A DNA stretch of 64,000 nucleotides from the NCBI GenBank assembly GCA_003233055.1, contig QIKP01000054.1:20524-84523 (forward strand), given 5' to 3'. Source of the DNA: Planctomycetaceae bacterium. GTDB lineage: Bacteria; Planctomycetota; Planctomycetia; Pirellulales; Lacipirellulaceae. Of this stretch, positions 16,375 to 25,542 are shown in pieces (the stretch's first letter is position 1; every line of letters starts with the position of its first letter). The translations under genes were made by a program, and so were the position numbers. The notes under the pieces were generated by a model. That model was not told where the DNA came from. It searched no databases and saw nothing but the letters and a program-made list of their open reading frames with translations.

Positions 16375-18720
16375 ATGGATCATTCATTCGAGCAACTCAA
16401 CAAGGCTCAGCGCCAAGCCGTTTTGCATGTCGACGGACCGCTGTTGATCTTGGCGGGGCCTGGTAGTGGAAAGACGCGGGTTGTCACGCACAGGATCGCC
16501 CATCTCCTTAGCCAAGGCGTCTCGCCTCGGCAAATCCTGGCCCTCACGTTCACGAACAAAGCTGCCAGCGAAATGCGTCATCGGGTCGATTCGCTCGCGC
16601 CGGGGCAGCCTGTTTGGGTCAGCACCTTCCACCGTTTCGGTGCCCGGCTGCTTCGCGAGCATGGCGAGCTCGTCGGGTTGGCCCCCCATTTCACGATCTA
16701 CGACACCTCCGACGCCAAGCAAGTCATCAAGCGCGTTGTCGAGGCCGAAGAAATCCAGACGATGCACTATTCCCCCGCGCGCATCGCCGCAGCGATTAGC
16801 GATGCCAAGAACAAGCTCGTCACCGCCGAGGACTACGAAGCCCGATCTGGTTCCCCTCTTTCTCAAATCGTCGCGAAAGTCTATCCCGCCTATCAAAAGC
16901 GATTGCTCCAATCGGCAGCCGTCGACTTCGACGATCTGTTGATGCACGTCGCGCAGCTTCTCTTTCAGAATCCAGAAGTTCGGGCCGACCTGGACGATCG
17001 GTTTCGATACGTGATGGTCGACGAGTACCAAGACACGAATAAAGCGCAGTACGTCATCCTCCGAGCGCTGTCGGTCGATCATCCCAACCTGGCGGCGACC
17101 GGCGATCCCGATCAGTCGATTTATGGCTGGCGGGGTGCCGACATCAGCAACATCCTCGATTTTGAAAACGACTTCCCTCAGGTGCAAGTGGTTCGCCTGG
17201 AGCAAAATTATCGCAGCACCCAACGGATCCTCCGCGTTGCCGATGAACTGATCGCTCACAACACCCAGCGCAAAAAAAAGTCACTCTTCACCGAAAACGA
17301 AGAAGGGGCACCGGTCCGCATGGTCCGGTACTCCGACCAAGACAAGGAAGCGGAGGGAATTGCTCGGGAGATTCGGGACGCGCTTGCGAAGGGAACACGG
17401 ACGGCAAACGACTTTGCCATCTTTTACCGGGTCAATGCGCTCTCCCGAGCGTTGGAAAAGGCGCTCCGCGCCGCAGGTGTGCCGTACCAGATGATCCGTG
17501 GGCAAGAGTTTTTTGGGCGGCGCGAGATCAAAGACATCCTCGCCTACTGCCAACTGGCAAACAACCCGAGCGATGACCTCGCCTTTGAACGATCGGTCAA
17601 AGCTCCTTCGCGGGGTGTTGGGAAAAAATCGATCGAGCGGCTTCACGACCAGGCCTACCGCCATGGAAGATCGCTTCTCGAATCGGCCCGCATGGCGAGC
17701 GACATCGAAGGTCTTCCGAAACGGGCTGTCGGGCAACTTGCCAAATTTGTCGACCTCATCGATCGAGCCTCTCAGATCGCCCATCGATCGGTGGAGGAAG
17801 TGATTGGGACCGTGATTTCGGAATCGGGCTACGAAGAGCAGCTCCGGAAAAGTGACGACATTGAAGACCAATCGCGACTCGAAAACATCCAGGAACTCCT
17901 GACCGATGCACGGCAATTTGATGAAGAGGCGGAAAAAGACTCGACCCTGCAAGGAGGCCTGGAGGCATACCTGGAACGAACTTGGCTCGTCAACGAGACC
18001 GACGACTGGGAACAGGAGGCGGAAAAAGTCACCCTCATGACGCTACACGCCGCCAAAGGATTGGAATTCCCGTTTGTTTTTATCGTCGCGATGGAAGATG
18101 GCATTTTGCCGCACGAGCGATCCCAGGAAGACTTCTCGCAACTCGAAGAAGAACGCCGGCTGGCGTTTGTCGGCATCACGCGTGCCAAGAGCCATCTGCA
18201 ATTGAGCAACGTCCAGACGCGCGATTACCGTGGCCAAAGGCGAGTGGCGATCCCGAGTAGCTTCCTCATGGAAATCCCCAGCCACGACCTCGAATGGACC
18301 GACGCCCGAACACCGGTGCCCGATTTCTCCGAGGACGACTCCAAGGACGACTGGGAGGACGAGATCTGGCAAGAGGAAGCCGACACCACGACGCTCGTCG
18401 AAGTCTGCCATGGCGAAGATGGCCAGGATCGGGACGAGGAAGCGAGTGCCGACGACCCAGCCAGGTTTCAGGTCGTCGCTGCGGCCATGGTCACCACGGC
18501 CGCCAAGCTTGCCGGACAAACCAAAGCCACCACCGGCCCCAAGGTTTCGCCCGACCTGTTCCATCGCGGGATGACCGTTGTCCATCCTGAATTCGGCCCA
18601 GGAAAAATCACCGTCCTGAGCGGTGCCGGCAAGGGACGCAAAGCGACGGTTCAGTTCGCTACCGCCGGGGAAAGAAAATTCGTCCTGGAATACAGCCAAC
18701 TCCGCCCGGTCCGGGGCTAA
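16375..18720 (+). CDS. ATP-dependent DNA helicase, PcrA/UvrD type
   Basis: A superfamily 1 3'-5' helicase for repair and clearing of replication conflicts. The motifs appear in order: GPGSGKT (residues 28-34), LTFTNKAASEM, VDEYQDTN (about 216), GDPDQSIYGWRGAD, LEQNYRS, MTLHAAKGLEFPFVF and EEERRLAFVGITRA. The C-terminal 60 residues (LFHRGMTVVHPEFGPGKI then VQFATAGERKFV) match the Tudor-like tail by which PcrA/UvrD contacts RNA polymerase. An acidic linker rich in Asp and Glu (about 645-700) precedes it. At 781 residues it is a normal size. GGAGG twelve bases before the ATG supports the start. Confidence 0.95.
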   Translation: MDHSFEQLNKAQRQAVLHVDGPLLILAGPGSGKTRVVTHRIAHLLSQGVSPRQILALTFTNKAASEMRHRVDSLAPGQPVWVSTFHRFGARLLREHGELVGLAPHFTIYDTSDAKQVIKRVVEAEEIQTMHYSPARIAAAISDAKNKLVTAEDYEARSGSPLSQIVAKVYPAYQKRLLQSAAVDFDDLLMHVAQLLFQNPEVRADLDDRFRYVMVDEYQDTNKAQYVILRALSVDHPNLAATGDPDQSIYGWRGADISNILDFENDFPQVQVVRLEQNYRSTQRILRVADELIAHNTQRKKKSLFTENEEGAPVRMVRYSDQDKEAEGIAREIRDALAKGTRTANDFAIFYRVNALSRALEKALRAAGVPYQMIRGQEFFGRREIKDILAYCQLANNPSDDLAFERSVKAPSRGVGKKSIERLHDQAYRHGRSLLESARMASDIEGLPKRAVGQLAKFVDLIDRASQIAHRSVEEVIGTVISESGYEEQLRKSDDIEDQSRLENIQELLTDARQFDEEAEKDSTLQGGLEAYLERTWLVNETDDWEQEAEKVTLMTLHAAKGLEFPFVFIVAMEDGILPHERSQEDFSQLEEERRLAFVGITRAKSHLQLSNVQTRDYRGQRRVAIPSSFLMEIPSHDLEWTDARTPVPDFSEDDSKDDWEDEIWQEEADTTTLVEVCHGEDGQDRDEEASADDPARFQVVAAAMVTTAAKLAGQTKATTGPKVSPDLFHRGMTVVHPEFGPGKITVLSGAGKGRKATVQFATAGERKFVLEYSQLRPVRG

Positions 18721-18814
18721 ACCAGGGCGAGCCGGCTCGCTTTCTGGAGGACGTCGGACGTTCGTTGTGTTACACTGGGGGGTTCTTCGCCATCGCCTAG
18801 CCTCCCCCTCGCCA

Positions 18815-20050
18815 ATGACCTCTCCCACTCCCAGTCCGTTTGTCTTCTTCACCTGCCAGCCCGGGGCAGAGCCTGCGCTCAAGCGGGAGTTGGCCGTCAT
18901 GGAACCCGAATGGCGACTCGCGTTTTCTCGTCCTGGGTTCGTCAGTTTTAAGTGCGCCGAGTCGGCCCCCCCGAATCCCACAGGGGGGCGAATGCCCGTG
19001 TTCGCCCGAACGCGATCCATCTCGCTAGGTCGGGTGAGCGATTCCTCTTTGGAAGAATCCTCCCGAGTGGTATGGCAGTTGGAGGGGCTTCGTGCATGGA
19101 TCGGTTCGTCTCCGATTGGCGGGCTACACGTCTGGCAGCGCGACACGCAGTTGCCGGGCGAGGGAGATTTCGAACCGAGCGTCACACCGCTGGCCGAAGA
19201 AGTCCGAAAATCACTTCTGGCTGCCGCTAGGGAGACCGACGGCATAAAGATACCTGGAGGACTCGATTCTTCGATAGCGCCACAAGGCGCAGCGGTGGTC
19301 GATGTCGTGCTGGTAGCCCCCAACGAATGGTACGTCGGCTGGCATCGCGCGGAGTCGCGAATCGAGCGGTGGCCCGGCGGCATGTTACCGGTTGCCGCGC
19401 CCGAGGATGCGATCTCGCGTGCGTACCTCAAGATGGAAGAGGCGCTTCGATGGACGGCGTTTCCGGCAGAGCGGGGGGACCAATGGGTCGAACTGGGCTG
19501 CGCGCCAGGCGGGTCGTGCCAAGCGCTGGTCGATCGCGGCTTTCGGGTCATCGGCATCGATCCTGCGGAGGTAGAAGAACCTCTTGCCCGCCATCCCCAG
19601 TTCCAGCACTTGCGCAAACGATCGGCCGAGGTTCAGCTCACGGAACTCGCGAAGGTACGATGGCTCGCCGCCGACTTGAGCGCGACTCCGCAATACACGC
19701 TCGACGCGGTGGAAGAAATCGTTCGGCATCCGGCAACCTCCATTCGAGGGCTGGCACTCACGCTCAAGCTCACTTCCTGGGAGCTAGCCACACCGGAAAA
19801 AATGCAGCAGTACGTCAAGCGAGTACAATCGTGGGGATTCCACGACGTCCGATTGCGGCAACTTCTTCATAATCGTCGTGAAATATTCCTTGCCGCCCTT
19901 CGGAGTCGCGGCCAGCGCCGAATGACACGCCGTCGCAAGCGGCAGAAGACCGACTCGCGCGGCCCCCAAGAAGCGGCCTCCCATCCGCCAACGGACAACC
20001 TCCGTTTCGACGCGCCGATCGAGCAAGTTTCTCGTCACCACTTCCGCTAG
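18815..20050 (+). CDS. RlmM-like FtsJ-fold SAM-dependent RNA methyltransferase
   Basis: About 411 residues. The C-terminal half has the Rossmann motif WVELGCAPGGSCQALVDRG, and the K-D-K-E set of FtsJ/RrmJ 2'-O-methyltransferases can be picked out: AYLKMEEAL, LAADLSATP, LALTLKLTSW and NRREIFLAAL. The N-terminal half (about 5-160) is likely a THUMP-like RNA-binding part, as in RlmM, which modifies C2498 of 23S rRNA. A basic tail, RRKRQKT, follows. I used the ATG at 18815; an upstream start would overlap the helicase. It lies 94 bases after the helicase gene and 17 before the next gene, so it may be cotranscribed. Confidence 0.85.
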   Translation: MTSPTPSPFVFFTCQPGAEPALKRELAVMEPEWRLAFSRPGFVSFKCAESAPPNPTGGRMPVFARTRSISLGRVSDSSLEESSRVVWQLEGLRAWIGSSPIGGLHVWQRDTQLPGEGDFEPSVTPLAEEVRKSLLAAARETDGIKIPGGLDSSIAPQGAAVVDVVLVAPNEWYVGWHRAESRIERWPGGMLPVAAPEDAISRAYLKMEEALRWTAFPAERGDQWVELGCAPGGSCQALVDRGFRVIGIDPAEVEEPLARHPQFQHLRKRSAEVQLTELAKVRWLAADLSATPQYTLDAVEEIVRHPATSIRGLALTLKLTSWELATPEKMQQYVKRVQSWGFHDVRLRQLLHNRREIFLAALRSRGQRRMTRRRKRQKTDSRGPQEAASHPPTDNLRFDAPIEQVSRHHFR

Positions 20051-20067
20051 CCGATCGGGCAAACTCC

Positions 20068-21417
20068 ATGCCTAGGCGCAATCCTCTGTTTGTAAAAAAG
20101 CGCGGCGCGCGCCGGACCAGCACACGGATGGTCGGCCACTGGAGTGAACTGCTGCTAAGCCTATCGCTGGTCGTGGTGGGGGGGGGAATTCTTACGCTTC
20201 ACGTCGTTCGTGTGATGCTCCCAGAGTGGCGCGCCACCCAAGAACTCCGAGGCCTGGAACCGACGACTTGCCAAATCATCGATTCGAGCATCTTTCAACG
20301 CCGCATGCCCCTTGCCGTTGCCGAGTTCGGACTGAAGATCAAGGCATCGCGAATTTCTGAAGAAGGCCTCGCTCCCCCTGTTTGGATCGATCTGGGCTTC
20401 CGCGGCTTTACGCCGAGCCGCGCCGATGCGACGCATTTGGCGCAGTGGTACAAGCCGGGCGACGAATTCCCCTGTTGGTTCGACCCGGACGATCCTTCCC
20501 GGCTATTGCTGCGCCGGCCTTATCGCTGGTGGCCTCTGGCGGTCGCGCTGATCCCGGCCTCCCTGTTGGCGGTAGGGATATGGGGTATCGTGGCGTCGCT
20601 GATGCAGGTCGCCACTTCGGCCGAACGGCGAAGTTTGGTGGTCGTCAAAGCCGTAGGACGCGACCCGCGACGCCATGGCCCCACAAGTGCTGCAACGCTC
20701 CCGGCATCCGCTACCGAGGGAACAAGCCTCGGACTCCAAGGTGCCTACCGTCTACCGATCGCGGGGACCGCTTGGCGCACGCTTGGATTATTTTTCGTTT
20801 GCGTCATCTGGAATGCGCTGCTGGCGTACTTCGGCTACATCGCATCGGGCCAATTTCTACGAGGCGACCCGGTTTGGCTTGCCTTGGGACTGGTGGTCGC
20901 TCTCGGCTTGGTCGGAGTTTGGTTGGCGTTCCACTCGGTGCGTGAACTGTGGGAACGGCGCGGGGTAGGCCCCACGCAGATTGAAGTCTCCGAACATCCC
21001 CTCACACTAGGCGGGGAGTACCACGCCCATCTATTACAGACGGGCAAGATGGAATTGCGCACGCTGCGTCTCTGCCTTATCTGCGAAGAATCGGCCAGTT
21101 ACCAACAAGGGACCGACTCGCGCACGTCGGTCGAAACGGTTTATCGTCGGGAGCTGCGGAAGTGGCGCAGTCTAAAAATGAGACCAGGAGAACCTTTTGA
21201 GGCCGAATGGAGCTTTCAGATTCCCCGAGACGCGATGCACTCGTTTCGCTCCCCCAACAACGAAATTCGCTGGCTCCTGGTGGTCGAGGGAACAACCACG
21301 CAAGGACAGTCGCTGCTGCGCCGTTTCTCCCTGAGTGTCTGGCCACGTTCGCACGACCCGTCGGCCATTGATGCATTGGCCCGCTCTGCCTTCGAGCCCT
21401 CCGAGGGAATCTTATGA
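20068..21417 (+). CDS. DUF3592-like membrane protein with C-terminal arrestin-like beta domain
   Basis: Residues 1-22 are basic; a membrane segment lies at about 27-50. The extracytoplasmic part to about residue 150, including WYKPGDEFPCWFDPDDPSRLLLRRPYR (read as YKPGDEFPCWFDPDDP), matches the DUF3592 pattern. Further membrane segments lie at about 157-178, 230-252 and 266-290. The rest (about 305-435) is a beta-rich domain with FEAEWSFQIPRDAMHSF and EIRWLLVVEG, reminiscent of arrestin-like/Spo0M folds. It is the first gene of a tightly packed trio: its stop overlaps the next start as ATGA. No enzymatic motif is visible. Function unknown. Confidence 0.75.
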   Translation: MPRRNPLFVKKRGARRTSTRMVGHWSELLLSLSLVVVGGGILTLHVVRVMLPEWRATQELRGLEPTTCQIIDSSIFQRRMPLAVAEFGLKIKASRISEEGLAPPVWIDLGFRGFTPSRADATHLAQWYKPGDEFPCWFDPDDPSRLLLRRPYRWWPLAVALIPASLLAVGIWGIVASLMQVATSAERRSLVVVKAVGRDPRRHGPTSAATLPASATEGTSLGLQGAYRLPIAGTAWRTLGLFFVCVIWNALLAYFGYIASGQFLRGDPVWLALGLVVALGLVGVWLAFHSVRELWERRGVGPTQIEVSEHPLTLGGEYHAHLLQTGKMELRTLRLCLICEESASYQQGTDSRTSVETVYRRELRKWRSLKMRPGEPFEAEWSFQIPRDAMHSFRSPNNEIRWLLVVEGTTTQGQSLLRRFSLSVWPRSHDPSAIDALARSAFEPSEGIL

Positions 21418-21863
21418 ATGCTTCCCCCCGACACCTCGCCAGCGGAGCGTCGCCCCTCGCCGATATTCGCGTCGAGTCGTCCGATACCCCTTTCGCGCCA
21501 GGTTCCCTACTGCGGGGCAGCTTTGCCGTCGCGGAGTCGGAGTCGAGCCAAGTTCGGTCGGCCGAGCTATCGGTCGTTTGGTATACGGCCGGTAAGGGAG
21601 AAGAGGACTTTGGCGTGCAGTACTTCGAGCGATTTTCGACCGAAGGCCCCGACGCCGTCGACCTCTCTCGCCGGCGCGAATTCCGGACACTGCTGCCCGA
21701 TTTTCCGTTGAGCTACGACGGGGCGATTGTGAAAGTCTGTTGGTGCGCAAGGCTGCGACTGTTTCTAAAACGGGGCAGGCAGCATGTCATCGAAGCGGGC
21801 TTTCGGTTAGGCGAAGTCTCGCCCGCCAAGGCGCTGGAACAGGAATCCGCCTCCGATAACTAG
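21414..21863 (+). CDS. Small beta-rich, arrestin-like protein of unknown function
   Basis: The 149-residue soluble protein has alternating beta-strand character: FAPGSLLRGSFAVAE, AELSVVWYTAGKGEEDFG and LPLSYDGAIVKVCWCARLRLFLK-like text (LPDFPLSYDGAIVKVCW). The layout, with PG followed by a strand and a later L.YDG...V.W motif, resembles N-terminal arrestin-like domains and parallels the C-terminal part of the preceding gene. It overlaps that gene by four bases (ATGA), so the two are probably co-translated and may form a complex. No signal peptide or catalytic motif is seen. Confidence 0.7.
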   Translation: MNASPRHLASGASPLADIRVESSDTPFAPGSLLRGSFAVAESESSQVRSAELSVVWYTAGKGEEDFGVQYFERFSTEGPDAVDLSRRREFRTLLPDFPLSYDGAIVKVCWCARLRLFLKRGRQHVIEAGFRLGEVSPAKALEQESASDN

Positions 21864-21885
21864 TCCTCGTCGAAAACGTAACGCC

Positions 21886-22479
21886 ATGATTGCCCCTTCC
21901 CGTTTTTTGAACCCCTTCGCCACCTGTTGGACGAATCCTGGGATCGTTGCCTACCAGGCGAGTCACCACGACACGCCAGAGAGACTCGTCAACCAACTGT
22001 CGCAGCAGCAATGGCAGGGAGAGATCGTCGGTCCGCATGGCATGGGAAAGTCAACCTTGCTCCATGCGATGGAACCGCTCGCGATCGCTGGGGGAAAAAA
22101 TTGGCTCCGAATCGACCTGCAGAATCGCGGCGGCCAAAGCGATAGGCGGCGCCTGGGTGCCATGGATCTGGAGCCGGCTTCCCTGCTAGTCGTCGACGGC
22201 TTCGAGCAACTCACACCGTTCCATCAGCGGCAAGTCCGCCGGCGTTGCCGGCGCGCCGGGGCGGGGTTCCTGGTCACCTCCCATGCTCCAACGGGATTGC
22301 CCCTGCTCACCAAACTAGCCCCCGACCAGGAGCTGGCTTTGGCCTGTTTTCGAAGCTTGACCGCCGACCGATCGACCCCAGTCACCGAATCGGATGTCCG
22401 TATCGCCTTCCATGCATACAATGGGAATATCCGCGAGTTGCTCTTTGACCTCTACGACCTGCACGAACGGCGCAGCTAG
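21886..22479 (+). CDS. Small P-loop NTPase
   Basis: The 197-residue protein has a Walker A motif GPHGMGKST (about residues 48-56) and a Walker B-like strand SLLVVDGFEQL (about 99-109), followed by FLVTSHAPTGLPLL, a sensor-like Thr/Ser strand. The final part, VRIAFHAYNGNIRELLFDLYDLHE, resembles the lid of AAA/STAND-like ATPases. It is shorter than most such ATPases. It starts 22 bases after the arrestin-like gene and closes the trio, so the ATPase may drive or regulate the membrane protein encoded first. Function is unknown. Confidence 0.75.
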   Translation: MIAPSRFLNPFATCWTNPGIVAYQASHHDTPERLVNQLSQQQWQGEIVGPHGMGKSTLLHAMEPLAIAGGKNWLRIDLQNRGGQSDRRRLGAMDLEPASLLVVDGFEQLTPFHQRQVRRRCRRAGAGFLVTSHAPTGLPLLTKLAPDQELALACFRSLTADRSTPVTESDVRIAFHAYNGNIRELLFDLYDLHERRS

Positions 22480-22904
22480 GTTGCTTGGGCGAGGTTGGAA
22501 GAGGAACGACGAAGGCCCGTATCGCGTAGGAAGAGGGGATCTCTCGGTGCCCCAACGGCTTGCCAACAAGATGTCGAGTGCTATCGCTGGACAAAATCGG
22601 AGCCAGCCTCGAGTGGCGCAACTTGTTCTCCACGATCCACTTATGCCACATCCGATCGCCTGTGTTGTTTTTTCGCCACCTGCCCGACGTCCCCCCTCGC
22701 GCTAGACTAGAATGAGAGTATCGGACGACAGGCTCCGGGACGGGCGGTTCGACGGCAAAACTTCGCTAACCCCGATTTCTTGCCCAAATAGAAGTTACTT
22801 CCATTTGCCAAATTGGCCTGGAGAATCGGTTGTCAAACGATTCCCGGGAAGGTCAGATGGTAGTGAGTGATTTATTCTCTTCCAAAACCAGTGAGCCTGT
22901 AGAA
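22480..22904. other. Upstream region of exported Tyr/Cys-rich protein
   Basis: This gap of about 425 bases has no supported gene. In-frame starts upstream of 22905 exist at 22857 (ATG preceded by GGGAAGG) and 22830 (TTG), so part of it may be coding. No promoter boxes or terminator were assigned. Confidence 0.5.
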
Positions 22905-23795
22905 ATGAAAAACTTGACCTCGACAACTCTCTTCGCTCTGGCAGCCGCCACGGTGATGATGATGGCCCCACGGGCGGCCCAAGCTCAGTGTACGACGTGC
23001 GTTACACCACAGGTTGCCTACTCGCCCGTCGTCTACAATAACTACGCCTACGAGGGTTGGTACCTGGGAAAATACCTCGGCCGGGCCACCCGAGGCCTGT
23101 TTGGCGTGGCGCCGGCTGCCGCCTATCAAGCTGGCTATCCGGCGACGTACGCAACGCCTTACGCGGCCCCAGCCACTTACGCCGCCGCCTATCCTCGGAC
23201 CTACGGGGTCGGCTTCCGGAGAGCCCATACCGTCGGCTACGCCCCGGCCTACTCCTACGCCGTTGCACGACCGGCGACCTACACGAGCTCGCCTAGTTGC
23301 TGCACTCAGACAACCTACCGCCCTGTCGTGATGCAGGCGGTGCATGATCAGGCGACTTGCTGCAATAGTTGCAATAGCGGCGGCACGGTGGGACAGGCGA
23401 TCTACCAACCGAGCACCCCAGCGAGTTGCCCCAGTTGTGCGACCGCTAGCCATGCTGCTCCGCTGGCGGGAGCCGGACCAACCAATGCACCCTCGCTACC
23501 GTCGCACAGCCCTGCCCCGCCATCGACCTTCCGCCGAGAGAAGCCGATGACCGAGGCTCCCGCGACGCTCGACCCGATCCCCGCGGAAGAAAGCAGCTTC
23601 GAGGAACAGAACGCCGGTGCGTGGGACGCGCCGCTGCTTCTCGACCCGAACGACCGACTGACCAAGCGACCGACCGCACCCGTTTGGGCGGCCGTTTACA
23701 AGAAGTCGGCCGACACCTCCCAGACAACGTCCGGTGCGGCTGCTCGGTCGGTTAGCCAATCGAAGCAGACTATCGGCTGGACTTCGGGCCGTTAG
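22905..23795 (+). CDS. Exported Ala/Tyr/Pro-rich protein with cysteine pairs
   Basis: From the ATG at 22905 the product opens with a signal peptide, MKNLTSTTLFALAAATVMM, ending in AQA before Gln. The mature part begins CTTC and has a low-complexity section of about 60 residues with repeated Ala-Thr-Tyr-Ala/Pro units (YPATYATPYAAPATYAAAYP), then Cys clusters SCC, TCCNSCNS and SCPSC. The C-terminal third is Ser/Pro-rich with WDAPLLLDPNDRLTKRP. No known domain is recognised. Similar Tyr/Pro-rich exported proteins are abundant in planctomycetes. An ATG at 22857 with a better Shine-Dalgarno site would add 16 residues. A strong terminator follows, so it is the end of its transcript. Confidence 0.75.
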   Translation: MKNLTSTTLFALAAATVMMMAPRAAQAQCTTCVTPQVAYSPVVYNNYAYEGWYLGKYLGRATRGLFGVAPAAAYQAGYPATYATPYAAPATYAAAYPRTYGVGFRRAHTVGYAPAYSYAVARPATYTSSPSCCTQTTYRPVVMQAVHDQATCCNSCNSGGTVGQAIYQPSTPASCPSCATASHAAPLAGAGPTNAPSLPSHSPAPPSTFRREKPMTEAPATLDPIPAEESSFEEQNAGAWDAPLLLDPNDRLTKRPTAPVWAAVYKKSADTSQTTSGAAARSVSQSKQTIGWTSGR

Positions 23796-23822
23796 GCAAA
23801 ACCATCACCACGGATCGATCTG

Positions 23823-23862
23823 CTAAGCCGCAAGCCTCGTTCGCTTGCGGCTTAGTTTTTTT
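23823..23862 (+). terminator. Rho-independent terminator
   Basis: A perfect 13-bp stem, CTAAGCCGCAAGC (23823-23835) with 23843-23855, and a 7-base loop are followed by seven T residues. It lies 27 bases after the stop of the exported protein gene and is among the clearest terminators in the window. Confidence 0.95.
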
Positions 23863-24184
23863 GTGACCGTTCACAGAATCCGAGGCAAAGAAAACCACGA
23901 ATAAAAGCTATTTGTGTCGATTCATGAAATTCGTGGTTCACTTTTCCGACTCGCAAACGGGTACTCTGTTTCTTTGCGTCTTGGCGTGAGGCTTATTTCC
24001 CAGGCGTTGGGAGTCGGCAGCCGATTGTCTCACGCAAAGGCACGGAGGCGCAAAGGAAGAAAAGAATTGGCCGCAGATGAACGCGGATGTTCGGTTGAAC
24101 GCTAATCGGCACTAATCAACGCTAATTGGATGAGTGAAGATTAGCGAAGATTCGTGTTCCCTCTTTTGATTCATGAACGGTTAC
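23863..24184. repeat. Dispersed repeat element with inverted ends (copy B)
   Basis: The element is bounded by GTGACCGTTCACAGAATC (23863-23880) and the inverted GATTCATGAACGGTTAC (24168-24184). Inside are AAACCACGAA/TTCGTGGTT pieces, CGCAAAGG motifs, GGCCGCAGATGAACGCGG and ACTAATCAACGCTAATT. Much of this order is repeated at 46030-46327. No protein is encoded. It fills the gap between a terminator and the ispG stop, and looks like a non-coding mobile or recombination-derived repeat. Confidence 0.75.
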
Positions 24185-24211
24185 GCCTTTTTTTGCGCCG
24201 CCGTACTATCC

Positions 24212-25354
24212 TCAATCCGTACGATTCTCTAACAGATCGTCGAGTTCCTGCTTGAGTCTTGGAAGGATTTCGGTGTAAGAAAACTGCCCGACCGGTTCGC
24301 CGGCCCGCTTGAGATTCACGTAGCTCGGCCCGCACCAAAGGCCCAGGTCGGCATCGTCGGTCTCGCCCGGGCCATTCACTCGGCAGCCCATCACGGCGAT
24401 CGTGAGGGCGTGGTCGGCCGCGTAGCGCGTCAGCTCTTTGACTTGCTGAGCCAACTCGACAAACGCTTCGTTTTCGACTCGACTGCAACTAGGGCAACTG
24501 ATGATGTTGAGCGTGTCGAGTCCGAAATCGACCACCGAACGGACCCGCCCCTCTCGGATATCATCCAAAATGGCCCGCCCGGCCTCGATCTCTTCATGCT
24601 TGCGATCGTTGGGAACGGTGAGCGAAACCCGAATCGTATCGCCTATCCCGCGGCTAATCAGCTGCTCGAAGGCGATGCGAGTCTTGATCACGCCATCGGG
24701 TGGTAACCCCGCTTCGGTCACTCCCAGATGCAACGGCACCTCAGGACGCTGCGCCGCGAAACGCTGATTCATCGCAATCACCTCCTGAGGATCGGAGTCC
24801 TTGAGCGACACGCAGTAGCGGGTCATCCCGAGGCGATCGAGAACGTCACAATGCTCTACGGCACTTTCGATCATCGGCGAGATCGAATCGTCGGTAGCAA
24901 ACTTTTCTCGCTTCGCGGGATCGACGCTGCCACAATTCACACCGATGCGTATCGCACAGTCATGGTCCATCGCAACGCGGGCTAAGAACTCGACCTTCTC
25001 TTGCCATGGCTTCGCGCGCTCGTGGTGGTAAAGATGCCCCGGGTTGTAGCGGAGCTTGTCGACGTACGGCGCGACCTGCTCGGCCAGCCGGTAGTTCTCC
25101 TGCAAGTCGACCGCCAGATTGGCTTCGGTCTGGTTGCGAATCTCGGCGAGGGCGGCCGCGTCCTTCGCGCTATCCACAGCCACTCGGACGATGTCAGCAC
25201 CGGCTCGCTCGAGGTCGAGTACCTGAGCCACCGTGGCATCGATATCTTGAGTCGACGTGGCGGTCATGCTCTGCACGGCGATGGCGTGACCCGCGCCAAT
25301 CGTGACTCGGCCAATGCGGACGGCGCGGGTGGGATTTCGTTCGATCTTTGCCAT
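24212..25354 (-). CDS. ispG: 4-hydroxy-3-methylbut-2-en-1-yl diphosphate synthase (IspG/GcpE)
   Basis: This iron-sulfur enzyme carries out the step to HMBPP in the MEP isoprenoid pathway. The N-terminal barrel starts with [20 protein letters not shown] and contains [10 protein letters not shown] and IRIGVNCGS. The [4Fe-4S] ligands are in ISCPSCSR (about residue 295) and [18 protein letters not shown] (about 330). Length 380 is typical of the short bacterial form without the plant insertion domain. The ATG lies at 25352-25354. The upstream 188 bases hold the hairpin at 25382-25403. yggS lies upstream in the same direction. Confidence 0.96.
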   Translation of the reverse strand: MAKIERNPTRAVRIGRVTIGAGHAIAVQSMTATSTQDIDATVAQVLDLERAGADIVRVAVDSAKDAAALAEIRNQTEANLAVDLQENYRLAEQVAPYVDKLRYNPGHLYHHERAKPWQEKVEFLARVAMDHDCAIRIGVNCGSVDPAKREKFATDDSISPMIESAVEHCDVLDRLGMTRYCVSLKDSDPQEVIAMNQRFAAQRPEVPLHLGVTEAGLPPDGVIKTRIAFEQLISRGIGDTIRVSLTVPNDRKHEEIEAGRAILDDIREGRVRSVVDFGLDTLNIISCPSCSRVENEAFVELAQQVKELTRYAADHALTIAVMGCRVNGPGETDDADLGLWCGPSYVNLKRAGEPVGQFSYTEILPRLKQELDDLLENRTD

Positions 25355-25381
25355 GGTTGCTCAGGTTCTTCCGTCGCTATT

Positions 25382-25403
25382 CCGACGAGACGTCGCTCGT
25401 CGG
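25382..25403. repeat. CCGACGAG-N6-CTCGTCGG hairpin, copy 1
   Basis: Two perfect 8-base arms surround a six-base loop, in the leader of ispG. The same arms and loop length occur at 55472-55493, upstream of moxR. Lack of a T-run argues against a terminator. It is a dispersed hairpin that could affect the 5' leader. Confidence 0.7.
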
Positions 25404-25542
25404 CTACCTAGTGCGAGCCGCACACGCATGTTCCGGTCACGGCGCTGCTATTTCAGCGTCAAACGATTGCTTTAGCGGAACATCCGAGTGATCACTGCTC
25501 TAAAGGGGAAACCTTCAGCTTAGCCGAAATGGCGAACGACGT

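Noticed and set aside
18043..19617. 524-codon minus-strand frame
   Set aside because: Antisense to the helicase C-terminus and the RlmM-like gene, both well supported.
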